Shown here: piece after piece, positions 1-8,267 of the stretch
Numbering within the stretch: position 1 is the first letter of the stretch
How the letters are laid out: every line of letters starts with the position of its first letter
Assembly: GCA_015069695.1 (NCBI GenBank)
Contig: JADCRZ010000039.1
Span: 1-57,581, forward strand
DNA from: Williamsia sp.
GTDB taxonomy: Bacteria; Bacteroidota; Bacteroidia; Chitinophagales; Chitinophagaceae
Length of the DNA stretch: 57,581 nt
Direction of reading: 5' to 3'
The notes under the pieces: model-generated
The model's input: the letters and a program-made list of their open reading frames with translations, nothing else
What the model was told of the DNA's origin: nothing
Database searches by the model: none
Made by a program: the position numbers and the translations under genes

Positions 1-248
1 CAGGCTGATGCTGCGCCCTTACAGGATCTCTGCGGAGCGGAGAGGTTCTGTTTTGTAAGACGTTAGCCGATCATCGCAGCCCCCTGCTCCGCAGAGATTC
101 CGCACGGGGCGCGCAAGCATACAGCACGTGCAACAGCAAGATGCGCCCCGGCGGACTGACAAATCAAACAAGTATGACAAAAGCAAAGAGTCCCTATTCA
201 CCCTCACACAATCCCCGGATCCCTGTAATCCTGTAAATCATGGTTCAG
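1..248. repeat. Composite palindromic repeat, copy A (cut by window start)
   Basis: The right end (about 222-248) is the outer arm, reading CTGAACCATGATTTACAGG on the minus strand. It starts one base after the TAA stop of the 250-3648 gene. The inner part (about 10-165) carries the GC-rich core with the GCCCTTACAGGAT, CCGCAGAGATTCC and GCGCCCCGGCGG blocks that recur in copies B and C. The left outer arm lies outside the window. The 62- and 66-aa frames across it are by-products of the repeat. Confidence 0.8.
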
Positions 249-249
249 T

Positions 250-3200
250 TTACTTCGCATTAAACCCGATCATGCTGATGTTAGCCTGCAGCGTTGAATC
301 GGTTTGTTGGGGTTTGTATTGGAAATAAATTTTGTGAAACCTTCCATCTGCAATGGGTTGCAGCGGGATGCGTGCTGTACCTGACTTGGTGTCTTTACCC
401 GGCACTGGCATGCTGCCTTTGCCCAGCAGTTTGCCGTCCGGCGCATCGAGCCTTGCTTCAAAATCGAAGCCTGTTTTGGGTGCGCGCGGCCAGCCGCTGG
501 TGATAAGGACGGAATTTACATCTGTGAAGTCCAGGCTGTCGGAAGCAAACCAGCCGGCTTCCCGGGGCACAGCCAGGTTATTGCCATTGTAACGGAATCC
601 CTTGAGATCTTTCACCTTGTCGCGGCCACTGACCGCAAAGCTGTTGCTGTGCATGGAAACGGCATTGGTACCGGTAAGGGCTTTGCTGTTGTTGCCTCCT
701 TTGTCGGTATAGCTGGCGGTGAGTACAAGGGTACTGGTAGGCTTCTCATTGGCCACAGGCACATAGGTTCCGGATGGAGCCATTGATTTTTTCTGTGCGG
801 ATGTATTGCCCAACGACAACACCCAGGAAATAATCTTCTGCAGGTCTTCCTGCGGAATAGATGGATGTGCCGGCATCGCATTCTCACCCCAAACACCCGA
901 GCCGCCTTTGATCACTTTCTCGGTGAGGTAACTCATGGCATTGGGATCTTTCTGGTATTTCTGTCCTACCTGCACATAAGCCGGCCCGATCGATTTTTCA
1001 TTTTCTTTGTGGCATCCTTTACAATCAAGCGTCTGGATCAGATTTTTTCCGCTGATCGTGGCAACGCCTTGCTGGTGGCCCATCGTAGAAGCAGCCCGGT
1101 CATATCCTTCCACATACTCTGTAGACACAAATAAATTGGCGGGATCGATCTTGGCCGTATCGCTGGGGTCTTGTACCGTTACGGCATAACGCAGGGGTTT
1201 GCCCGGCAGGTAGAATGATTTGTTGCCGCCTGTCAAGCTGACGTTTACCTGCGGCATCTCATTGCCTGCATATACGTTTACGGCGGCACTGGTGGCAGCT
1301 GCTCCTTTGTCGTCCTTTGCTTCTACCGTGATCTTGTAATCGCCCACGGTGGTATACGTGTAATCCAGCTCGGGAGCCGTTGTTTCTTTTTTCACGCCGT
1401 TGCCCAGGTCCCAAATATATTTGACGTTATCGTGTTCCGGGTCTTTGGCTTCTACCGATGCCTTGATCGCAAAAGGCAGCACACCCGATGTCCGGTTTAC
1501 CTGTACTGCGCTCACGGCAGGCGGACGGTTACCGGAAATATAATCAAGGCGCGCCAATCCTGCATCCGGGTTTTTGTGGAACCAGCCGGTGCCATATTCC
1601 AGCATGTACAACCTGCCATCCGGACCTACTTCCATGTCGATCATGGAATTTGTTTTCACGCCCGGGGCAAAGGGTTCCATCTTGTCGAAATCGCCATTGG
1701 GCAACATGGTCACGGCTTTCATCCAGCCGCGGATCCATTCGTAAAAGATCAGCTTGCCATTGTAATAGTCAGGCAGCCTGGTTTCCTTCGGGTACATATC
1801 GGTGTAATACACCGGACCGGCCATGGCATTGCGGCCTCCTGTGCCTACCTGCGGAAAATCAGGAGAGGCATCATAAGGATAATAAATAAATGCGGGTGAA
1901 ACCGGCGGCAGCTCGGTTAAACCGGTGTTGTTGCGGGAATTGTTGACAGGATGCTCAGGATTGTAAGGTTCACCGCTTTGTCCTGTTTCGTAATTGTACT
2001 GGCGGTAAGGCCGGTTGTTGCCTACAAAAAGGGGCCATCCAAAAAAGCCGGCATGCCTGGCCTGGTTCAGCTCATCGTATCCTTTGGGTCCGCGTGTGTC
2101 CATGCTGTCGGCACGGGCATCCGGACCGACTTCTCCCCAATACAAATTGCTGTTTTTCTGGTCAACGGAAATGCGGTAAGGATTGCGGTCGCCCATTACA
2201 TAAATTTCAGGCCTTGTTTTCGGCTGGCCTTTGGGGAACAGGTTTCCTTCCGGTATTTCATAGCTACCGTCATCCTTTACCCGGATGCGCATGATCTTGC
2301 CCCGCAGGTCGTTGGTATTGCCGGCTGACCTTCTGGCGTCATACTGCTGGTGGCCGGGTATGTCGTTGAGCGGTGCATAGCCATGGTTTACATAGGGTGC
2401 ATCCTTTTCATCAAACGGCGTGGAGTTGTCGCCGGCCGACAAATAAAGAAGCTTGTCTGGTCCGAAGGCAATAGAGCCGCCTGTATGGCAGCAGATCTCG
2501 CGCTGCGACTTTACTTCGAGGATCACTTTCTCCGTAGCGTTCTTCAGCGTATCGTTCTCAAAAGTAAAGCGGGACAAGCGGTTCACAGAGCTATCAGCCG
2601 GACTGTAATAGATATAAACCCAATGGTTTTTTTCATAATCGGGATCCTTTGAAAGACCGAGCATGCCTTCTTCTGCATTTACGCCGGGTGTGTGCAGGGT
2701 TTTATAATACACGTTGAAAAAGCCGACCTGCTTTACTTTCTTTGTTTCATTCTTATACAGCATTACCTCACCGCGCCGCTGCACGACCAGGATGTCCAGG
2801 TTCGGCAGGACGGTCATTTCAGTGGGCTCATAAAAATCACCGACAGCGAGTTGGGATTTTACAAACCGGTCTTCATCCGGGGGCAGTTCGGTATGCGCTT
2901 TTGAATAATTCAATTCGTTGTTATCGGCGATGGCATAGTGGATGCCGCCGAGCAGGTGCTTGAGGTAATTTGGTTCGGTCCAGCTTTCTTCAGTATGTCC
3001 CATTTCAGTGTAAAAAGCACGGCCGCCATCAAAATCGTGGTACCAGCTCATGGGATGGAATGCACCGTTGGTGCCGCCTTCATACGAACCTTCATCGATG
3101 GTAACAAGGATTTTCAGATCGGGGTTGATCTTTTTGTAATTGTACAGCTCATCGGTGTGCTGCCAGATCGTATCTGTAAAAAATTTGGTTGCTTCTGCTG

Positions 3201-3648
3201 TCTTATCCTTGATGATAAATTTGGCTGGCTGAGGTTTGGGATGACCGTTAAAATAAGCGCCTACCAGCCGGCCATACCAGCCCCAGTCGTACTCTGTATC
3301 TGTTGCAGCATGTATGCCCACAAAGCCGCCGCCTGATTGGATGTAACGCTCGAAAGCCGCTTCCTGCCTGTAATTCAGCACATCGCCTGTCGTACTCAGA
3401 AAAACAATGGCAGAATATTTCTTCAGCGTGCTGTCGTTGAATACGTCTGCGTTTTTAGAAGTATCTACGTCAAAGCCGTTCTCCTGGCCCAGCTTCTGGA
3501 TGGCGGCAATGCCATTGGGAATAGAACTGTGTACAAACCCCGCTGTTTTGGAAAACACCAGCACCAGGGGTTTCCCTTCCCGTTTATGACTACAAGAAGC
3601 AAATGCAAAGGCTGCAAACAGCAGGACAAAAAGCAGATTTTTTTTCAT
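250..3648 (-). CDS. ThuA / PQQ-type sugar dehydrogenase / PKD / cytochrome c fusion lipoprotein
   Basis: An 1132-aa multidomain protein, probably an exported lipoprotein that oxidises sugars and passes electrons to its own haem. A hydrophobic signal ends in a lipobox-like FASC near residue 19. Approximate order: ThuA-like domain (25-240), a six-bladed glucose/sorbosone dehydrogenase (GSDH) propeller (270-690), a PKD domain (755-830), a class I cytochrome c domain with the haem motif CKGCH at 876-880, and a beta-rich C-terminal module resembling a CBM6-like carbohydrate-binding domain (from about 1015). This arrangement is common in Bacteroidota. It is the last gene of the minus-strand operon starting at 7334 and is separated from the GMC gene by 77 bases holding a perfect palindrome. 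Substrate is unknown; clustering with GMC and Gfo/Idh/MocA enzymes suggests keto-sugar chemistry (inference). The stop is followed one base later by repeat copy A. Confidence 0.92.
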   Translation of the reverse strand: MKKNLLFVLLFAAFAFASCSHKREGKPLVLVFSKTAGFVHSSIPNGIAAIQKLGQENGFDVDTSKNADVFNDSTLKKYSAIVFLSTTGDVLNYRQEAAFERYIQSGGGFVGIHAATDTEYDWGWYGRLVGAYFNGHPKPQPAKFIIKDKTAEATKFFTDTIWQHTDELYNYKKINPDLKILVTIDEGSYEGGTNGAFHPMSWYHDFDGGRAFYTEMGHTEESWTEPNYLKHLLGGIHYAIADNNELNYSKAHTELPPDEDRFVKSQLAVGDFYEPTEMTVLPNLDILVVQRRGEVMLYKNETKKVKQVGFFNVYYKTLHTPGVNAEEGMLGLSKDPDYEKNHWVYIYYSPADSSVNRLSRFTFENDTLKNATEKVILEVKSQREICCHTGGSIAFGPDKLLYLSAGDNSTPFDEKDAPYVNHGYAPLNDIPGHQQYDARRSAGNTNDLRGKIMRIRVKDDGSYEIPEGNLFPKGQPKTRPEIYVMGDRNPYRISVDQKNSNLYWGEVGPDARADSMDTRGPKGYDELNQARHAGFFGWPLFVGNNRPYRQYNYETGQSGEPYNPEHPVNNSRNNTGLTELPPVSPAFIYYPYDASPDFPQVGTGGRNAMAGPVYYTDMYPKETRLPDYYNGKLIFYEWIRGWMKAVTMLPNGDFDKMEPFAPGVKTNSMIDMEVGPDGRLYMLEYGTGWFHKNPDAGLARLDYISGNRPPAVSAVQVNRTSGVLPFAIKASVEAKDPEHDNVKYIWDLGNGVKKETTAPELDYTYTTVGDYKITVEAKDDKGAAATSAAVNVYAGNEMPQVNVSLTGGNKSFYLPGKPLRYAVTVQDPSDTAKIDPANLFVSTEYVEGYDRAASTMGHQQGVATISGKNLIQTLDCKGCHKENEKSIGPAYVQVGQKYQKDPNAMSYLTEKVIKGGSGVWGENAMPAHPSIPQEDLQKIISWVLSLGNTSAQKKSMAPSGTYVPVANEKPTSTLVLTASYTDKGGNNSKALTGTNAVSMHSNSFAVSGRDKVKDLKGFRYNGNNLAVPREAGWFASDSLDFTDVNSVLITSGWPRAPKTGFDFEARLDAPDGKLLGKGSMPVPGKDTKSGTARIPLQPIADGRFHKIYFQYKPQQTDSTLQANISMIGFNAK

Positions 3649-3668
3649 AACAAAATTGGCAATGAGCT

Positions 3669-3689
3669 GTACCGGATCAGATCCGGTAC
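3669..3689. promoter_or_regulatory. 21-bp perfect palindrome between GMC and ThuA genes
   Basis: Two 10-base arms, GTACCGGATC and GATCCGGTAC, flank a single A. It lies 20 bases upstream of the ThuA-fusion start and 37 bases after the GMC stop. It could be a protein-binding operator or, in RNA, a hairpin tuning expression within the operon. There is no T-run, so it is not a classical terminator. Confidence 0.45.
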
Positions 3690-3725
3690 GGGTTGGTAAT
3701 GGTATAAGAACAGTAACAAATAAAA

Positions 3726-5417
3726 TCAGACAAGGCTACCTTTTTTCAATTCCTTTACGGCATGGTCAACCGCCCTGGCGGTAAAAGCCATGTAAGAAAG
3801 GGAAGGATTTTGGGTAGAGGTGGACGTCATGCAGGCGCCATCCGTGACAAACACATTTTTACAGGCATGCAGCTGGTGCCATTCATTGAGCAGGGATGTT
3901 TTGGGATCTTTGCCCATTCTGACCCCGCCCATCTCATGGATGTCCAGCCCCGGTGCCTGTTTCGAATCGTTGGTCTTGATATTTTTAAAGCCTGCCTTGG
4001 CAAACATCTCGCTCAGTTGCTCATGGTAATCATTGACCATCTTTTCGTCATTGTCATCATAGGCCATGTTTATCTTGAGCAAGGGCATGCCCCATTCATC
4101 TTTTTTGCTGTCCAGGCTTACTGTACTGGTTTCTTTGGGAATGGTTTCTCCCATCATGTGCGAGCCTACATGCCAGCCGCCCCACTTGGTGGAGGCCAGG
4201 TTGTTTTTCAGTTCCTGCCCGATGCCCTCGTTGTTGTTGATGCGGCCCCTTCCTGCTGAGAACCCGGCAGCATAGCCGCGCAGAAAATTGGTTTCCTGTT
4301 TCACCAGGTTTCTAAAGCGCGGGATGTATGCACTCGTAGGTGAACGGCCATCAAAAATAGAATCTCCAAATCCATCACACTCTGCAGAAACATGCCCGCG
4401 GTAATTGTGAAAAGCAACATATTTTCCCATGAGCCCGTTGTCGTTGCCCAAACCATTGGGAAACCGTTTGGAGGTGGAATTGAGGAGGATCAAGTTGGTA
4501 TTGAGCGCGGCTGCATTTACAAAGATCACGGGCGCAAAATATTCCGTGGCCTGTTTTGTATGGGCATCAAGCACCCGCACACCGGTAGCCTGTCCCTTGG
4601 CATCGTCGTAGATGACCGAATCTACAACCGCATCTGTTTTCAAGGTAAGGTTGCCGGTTTTTTGCGCCCAGGGAATGGTAGATGAATTGCTGCTGAAATA
4701 CCCGCCGAACGGGCATCCGCGCTGGCAGAGATTCCTGTTCTGGCACTGTGCCCTTCCCTGCTCCAGGTGAACAGGCTGCGGGTGCGAGAGGTGCGCACAA
4801 CGGGCATAGATCACGTGCCGGTCCTTATAATTTTTTGCCACTTCTCCCCGGAAGAACGTCTCTACGCAATTCAGCTCAAAGGGCGGTAAAAATTCTCCGT
4901 CGGGCAAAGCAGCCAGGCCATCGCGGTTACCGGAAATGCCTGCAAATTTCTCCACATAACTATACCAGGGTGCCATGTCTTTATACCGGATGGGCCAGTC
5001 TACGGCAAAACCATCCCGGGCCGGTCCTTCAAAATCGTAATCGCTCCAGCGCTGGGTTTGCCGGGCCCAGAGCAGCGATTTGCCCCCTACCTGGTAACCC
5101 CTGATCCAGTCAAAAGGCTTTTCCTGCACATAGGGATGTTCCTTGTCTTTTACAAAAAAGTGCATCGCATCTTCCTTGTAAGCATAGCAGCGGTTTACCA
5201 CGGGGTTTTCGTCCCGGTCTGCCTGCGGAACCTGGTTCCTGTGCGGAAACTCCCAGGGATATTTGTTGGTAGTCGGATAATCTTTCAGGTGCTGTACGTT
5301 TCTTCCTCTTTCCAGCACCAGCGTTTTAAAACCTTTCTCTGTAAATTCTTTTGCTGCCCATCCACCGCTGATGCCCGAGCCGATCACAATGGCATCGAAC
5401 TGGTTGTTATTACCCAT
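3726..5417 (-). CDS. GMC family oxidoreductase (FAD sugar dehydrogenase large subunit)
   Basis: 563 aa. The N-terminus has a Rossmann FAD-binding motif, IVIGSGISGGWAAKEF (about residues 10-25). The C-terminus is a GMC_oxred_C domain with HEMGGVRMG and the TSTSTQNPSLSYMAF region that normally holds the catalytic His/Asn pair; here an Asn is present at the NPSLS position. A Cys-containing CQRGCPFGG segment in the middle is usual for the gluconate/2-keto-gluconate dehydrogenase subgroup. No signal peptide is seen. The gene starts 12 bases after the subunit 3 gene, so it is probably exported as a complex with that protein, as known for gluconate 2-dehydrogenase (family knowledge). The C-type electron acceptor could be the cytochrome domain of the downstream fusion (inference). 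Substrate unknown. Confidence 0.93.
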   Translation of the reverse strand: MGNNNQFDAIVIGSGISGGWAAKEFTEKGFKTLVLERGRNVQHLKDYPTTNKYPWEFPHRNQVPQADRDENPVVNRCYAYKEDAMHFFVKDKEHPYVQEKPFDWIRGYQVGGKSLLWARQTQRWSDYDFEGPARDGFAVDWPIRYKDMAPWYSYVEKFAGISGNRDGLAALPDGEFLPPFELNCVETFFRGEVAKNYKDRHVIYARCAHLSHPQPVHLEQGRAQCQNRNLCQRGCPFGGYFSSNSSTIPWAQKTGNLTLKTDAVVDSVIYDDAKGQATGVRVLDAHTKQATEYFAPVIFVNAAALNTNLILLNSTSKRFPNGLGNDNGLMGKYVAFHNYRGHVSAECDGFGDSIFDGRSPTSAYIPRFRNLVKQETNFLRGYAAGFSAGRGRINNNEGIGQELKNNLASTKWGGWHVGSHMMGETIPKETSTVSLDSKKDEWGMPLLKINMAYDDNDEKMVNDYHEQLSEMFAKAGFKNIKTNDSKQAPGLDIHEMGGVRMGKDPKTSLLNEWHQLHACKNVFVTDGACMTSTSTQNPSLSYMAFTARAVDHAVKELKKGSLV

Positions 5418-5429
5418 AGAAAAATTTGG

Positions 5430-5975
5430 TTAAAGCGTTGTTTGCGGAGCAGGTTTGAGTGGAACGCAGCCATGATAGCGGCCGGGTACCAGTTCATATA
5501 CCTGCACCTTGGTAAGAAAGTACTGAGAGGTTGTATAGGCTTGCACCGTAAATCGTTTTACGGTAGAATAAAAATAATGCAGATCGCCGTCATCTTTTTT
5601 GGCTTTGTCCAGATCTGCCACAAATGCATGCCGCTGCTCCGGCGTAGTTTCTTCCCAGGGCTTGTCCAGCCTGGTTTTGGCGGCCTTTCTAAAATCTTTT
5701 AAGCCCCGCATAAATTTTTGCTGGTCTTCCTTTTTCACGCAATCGTCGACCATTACCAGGGTAAACAGGTGTGCGCTGATGTCTTTCGCGCCGGGTGTAT
5801 CGGTCTTTGGCAGGATTGTTTCAGCGAGTTCAGCCAGGAGGGCTTCCTCGTCTGCTTCAATTTTCAGGTTGTGCAGGGTAAGAGATGAACGGTGTTCGTT
5901 TTCCCTGCACGCTGGTAACAGCAGGTAAGCGCCTGTAGCAAGCACCAGCTGTTTTACCATCAAACGTCTATGCAT
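5430..5975 (-). CDS. Gluconate 2-dehydrogenase subunit 3 family lipoprotein
   Basis: 181 aa. In this family the small subunit accompanies a GMC-type FAD subunit and brings it across the membrane. The start MHRRLMVKQLVLATG is a short twin-arginine-like signal, followed by a hydrophobic stretch and a lipobox-like LLLPAC near residue 24. The body contains the typical AETILPKTDTPGAKD segment (about 52-66) and helices rich in charged residues. It lies between Gfo/Idh/MocA (18 bases upstream) and GMC (12 bases downstream), consistent with co-translation. Confidence in the family is high; the individual sugar substrate cannot be read from sequence. Confidence 0.9.
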   Translation of the reverse strand: MHRRLMVKQLVLATGAYLLLPACRENEHRSSLTLHNLKIEADEEALLAELAETILPKTDTPGAKDISAHLFTLVMVDDCVKKEDQQKFMRGLKDFRKAAKTRLDKPWEETTPEQRHAFVADLDKAKKDDGDLHYFYSTVKRFTVQAYTTSQYFLTKVQVYELVPGRYHGCVPLKPAPQTTL

Positions 5976-5993
5976 AGGTCTGTTTTTGATCGT

Positions 5994-7334
5994 CTACACT
6001 TTTACTTCCCATCCTTTTTCGTATTCCCGGCTCCAGAGCTTCATCGCTTCTTTATCGTCGAGGATATGTCCGTTAGAGGGATCACATTTGAGCACCCTCC
6101 CTACCCGGTAAGCAATATTACCCAGTTGGGGCAGCAGGGTTGATTTTTGTCCTTCCGCAATGGGTGCGTTGATCGGTTCGTTGCCGCGGATGGCTTCACA
6201 GAAATTTTTGAGGTGCAGCGCATCCAACTGGTCGGTCGGACTGACCATATTGGAGGCATCGAAGGGGGTGGTGTCTTTTACTTCGCTTACCAGCTTGCCG
6301 TTGTAATCATAGATTTTATAACCATTGGCACCCGGGTAGACGATGGTTCCGCTCTCACCATAAAATACAACGCCCCGGCCGCTGCCTTCAGAAGGATAGA
6401 TATTGCAGCTCCGGCCTTCCCATGTACAAGCGGTATTGTTGGGAAAGTTGTAGGTAATGGTTTGGGTATCGGGTGTTTCCCAATCGTCCTGGAACTGAAA
6501 ACGCCCGCCGGCAGAAACAACGGCGTTGGGATAGTCTACCCCCAGGCCCCAGCGTGCCACATCCAGTTCGTGGGTGCCGTTGTTGAGGGCTTCACCGGTT
6601 CCCCAATGCCAGAACCAGTGCCAGTTGTAGTGTACATAATTGTTGTGGTAGGGCCGCCGCGGAGCAGGGCCCTGCCAAAGATCAAAATCAAGATTGGCAG
6701 GTACAGCTGTGGTCACGCCCTTGCCGATGCTTTTGCGGTTGTTGACATACCAGGCGCGGGCAAAATAAACCCGCCCGATGGCGCCCCCATGCAGCTTGTT
6801 GATCATTTCATTCACGTTGTTGAATGAACGCCGCTGGCTGCCCATCTGCACTTTGGGTCCGTATTTTTTGGATGCCTCTACCAGCAGCTCTCCTTCCCGG
6901 GGATTGTGGCAGCAAGGCTTTTCTACATAGATGTGTTTACCTGCCTGCAAACCCAAGATGGCGGCGGGTGCATGCCAGTGATCGGGTGCGGAGATGGCCA
7001 TGCCGTCAAAGTCTTTTTTCTCCAGCAACTTGCGCACGTCAGAAAAGCCGGCCGGTCTTTTGCCGGTGATCTTGGCAATATCGGCAATGCTCCGCTCCAG
7101 TACCTGCGAATCCGGGTCACAGATATAGCCGATCTCTACATCCGGCATGCGGGCAAATGTTTTTGAAAGAAAGGAGCCGCGGCTGTTGGTACCCATTACA
7201 GCCAGCACCACTTTGTTGGCAGGCGAGCCGCGGAAAAAACTGTTGGCTTGTGAAAGGGCCGGTGCCAGCAGCATGCTGCTGCCTACCAGCGATACATCGC
7301 GGATAAAATCACGGCGCTTGATGCAATCGTTCAT
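5994..7334 (-). CDS. Gfo/Idh/MocA family oxidoreductase, Tat-exported
   Basis: 446 aa NAD(P)-dependent sugar dehydrogenase or related enzyme. The N-terminus CIKRRDFIRDVSLVGSSM is a twin-arginine signal, so the enzyme is exported with bound cofactor. A Rossmann fold follows (about 40-165), with the family EKP motif in YVEKPCCHNP around residue 142 and GPKVQMGSQRR shortly after. The C-terminal alpha/beta domain carries the conserved GTHELDVARWGLG segment. It is the first gene of the four-gene minus-strand oxidation operon. Members of this exported group are often found next to GMC and ThuA proteins in Bacteroidota; roles in 3-keto-glycoside or inositol metabolism are likely but not shown here. 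Confidence 0.92.
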   Translation of the reverse strand: MNDCIKRRDFIRDVSLVGSSMLLAPALSQANSFFRGSPANKVVLAVMGTNSRGSFLSKTFARMPDVEIGYICDPDSQVLERSIADIAKITGKRPAGFSDVRKLLEKKDFDGMAISAPDHWHAPAAILGLQAGKHIYVEKPCCHNPREGELLVEASKKYGPKVQMGSQRRSFNNVNEMINKLHGGAIGRVYFARAWYVNNRKSIGKGVTTAVPANLDFDLWQGPAPRRPYHNNYVHYNWHWFWHWGTGEALNNGTHELDVARWGLGVDYPNAVVSAGGRFQFQDDWETPDTQTITYNFPNNTACTWEGRSCNIYPSEGSGRGVVFYGESGTIVYPGANGYKIYDYNGKLVSEVKDTTPFDASNMVSPTDQLDALHLKNFCEAIRGNEPINAPIAEGQKSTLLPQLGNIAYRVGRVLKCDPSNGHILDDKEAMKLWSREYEKGWEVKV

Positions 7335-7470
7335 ACAGGAAAGTTTGCAGTAGGAAATTATAAGGGGTAAAAATAGAGAAGATTGTTCAATGTAGCGAAG
7401 ATCAGGAGATAAAATCTGGCGCTTCCATCTCCTGGCTACATAAAGGCTTCATGCAGAACAGCTCATCCAT

Positions 7471-7507
7471 AAAAAAAGCCTTACAATGCAGGATTGTAAA
7501 GCTTTTT
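7471..7507 (-). terminator. Rho-independent terminator of the 95-aa gene
   Basis: On the minus strand a 15-bp stem (arms 7493-7507 and 7473-7487, one G-U pair, 5-base loop) ends in a run of seven T. It lies 20 bases past the stop at 7527, which supports the reality of that small gene. Confidence 0.75.
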
Positions 7508-7526
7508 AGCGCATTGTGCGGTGATG

Positions 7527-7814
7527 TTATGGCGCAGCCTCTCCCTTGTCATCATACTGGCCGGTCTCATCACGGGAGGGCGTGTCTGTAATCTTATCTT
7601 CTTCCTTGCGTGGATCCTTGCTTTGGTCTTTTCGGTGTTCTTCGGGCGTTTGCTGGGTACTATCCAGCGTCGCATACACGGCAGCCGGATCTGTATTCTT
7701 GTCGCGGTCAGGATCGGAGACGGGATTGTCGCGCAGGTCGCGGTTATCTTCTCCGGGGCCCAGTACCTGGGTGTCTGTCTTGTACTGGTCTTCTTGTCTT
7801 TCTTCTTGTTGCAT
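7527..7814 (-). CDS. Small highly charged, probably disordered protein
   Basis: 95 aa starting MQQEERQEDQYK. Composition is dominated by D, E, K, Q, T and P with almost no hydrophobic residues, so it is probably intrinsically disordered. No signal peptide, cysteine or known motif. I chose the ATG at 7814 because an upstream in-frame ATG at 7856 would add a Cys/Trp/His-rich stretch unlike the rest. A good terminator sits just after the stop. Such short acidic or mixed-charge proteins often relate to stress or desiccation in this group, but that is only an analogy. A 176-aa frame on the opposite strand overlaps it and is probably an artefact. Function unknown. Confidence 0.6.
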   Translation of the reverse strand: MQQEERQEDQYKTDTQVLGPGEDNRDLRDNPVSDPDRDKNTDPAAVYATLDSTQQTPEEHRKDQSKDPRKEEDKITDTPSRDETGQYDDKGEAAP

Positions 7815-8267
7815 GTGATGGTATTTTATACATTCCCGCTTCCAAATGCATGCCATCGTTTACAGGGGCTTTCTCTTGTGTGCCTTTCCGCTCCCTTCCA
7901 GGCGGGTGTGGGGTATAAACCCGGCTGTAATACGATTTGCATTTCATCATTGATTGGGCAGTCACAAGCAAGAATTCTGATCACAAAGGGACTGTCTATT
8001 TCCTGCCCATCCATTTTGACAGTTGGTTGGCCATTCCCGGCAAGGTCCTGAAAATCTTTTCATCTGCTTTGTTTGCTATCAGTATGATTCCGCTGTTTAA
8101 AAGAGGATACACAACCAGGTAACTGTTAAAGCCGTTTGTTTGACGTGCATGCTGAGCGGGGACTTGGAACACCTAGCACGCGCGCAGCGCAGGCGAGACC
8201 AACAGGGGACCCGCTTTCTTAATCTTATCTCCCTTATTTTTACACCCATCGAAGTAAACGCCACCAT
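7815..8267. other. Intergenic region with a structured GC-rich element
   Basis: No convincing gene. It lies between two divergent genes and should contain promoters for both, but I see no clear TAnnTTTG box. At 8155-8215 an AGCGGG...CCCGCT closing stem with an inner TTGG/CCAA pairing and a GCGCGC-rich loop could fold. It ends about 50 bases upstream of the acetylesterase start and may be part of its leader. Confidence 0.4.

Noticed and set aside
7521-8051. 176-aa hydrophobic plus-strand frame
   Set aside because: It overlaps the 95-aa charged gene, which has its own terminator; hydrophobicity arises from complementing a charged sequence.
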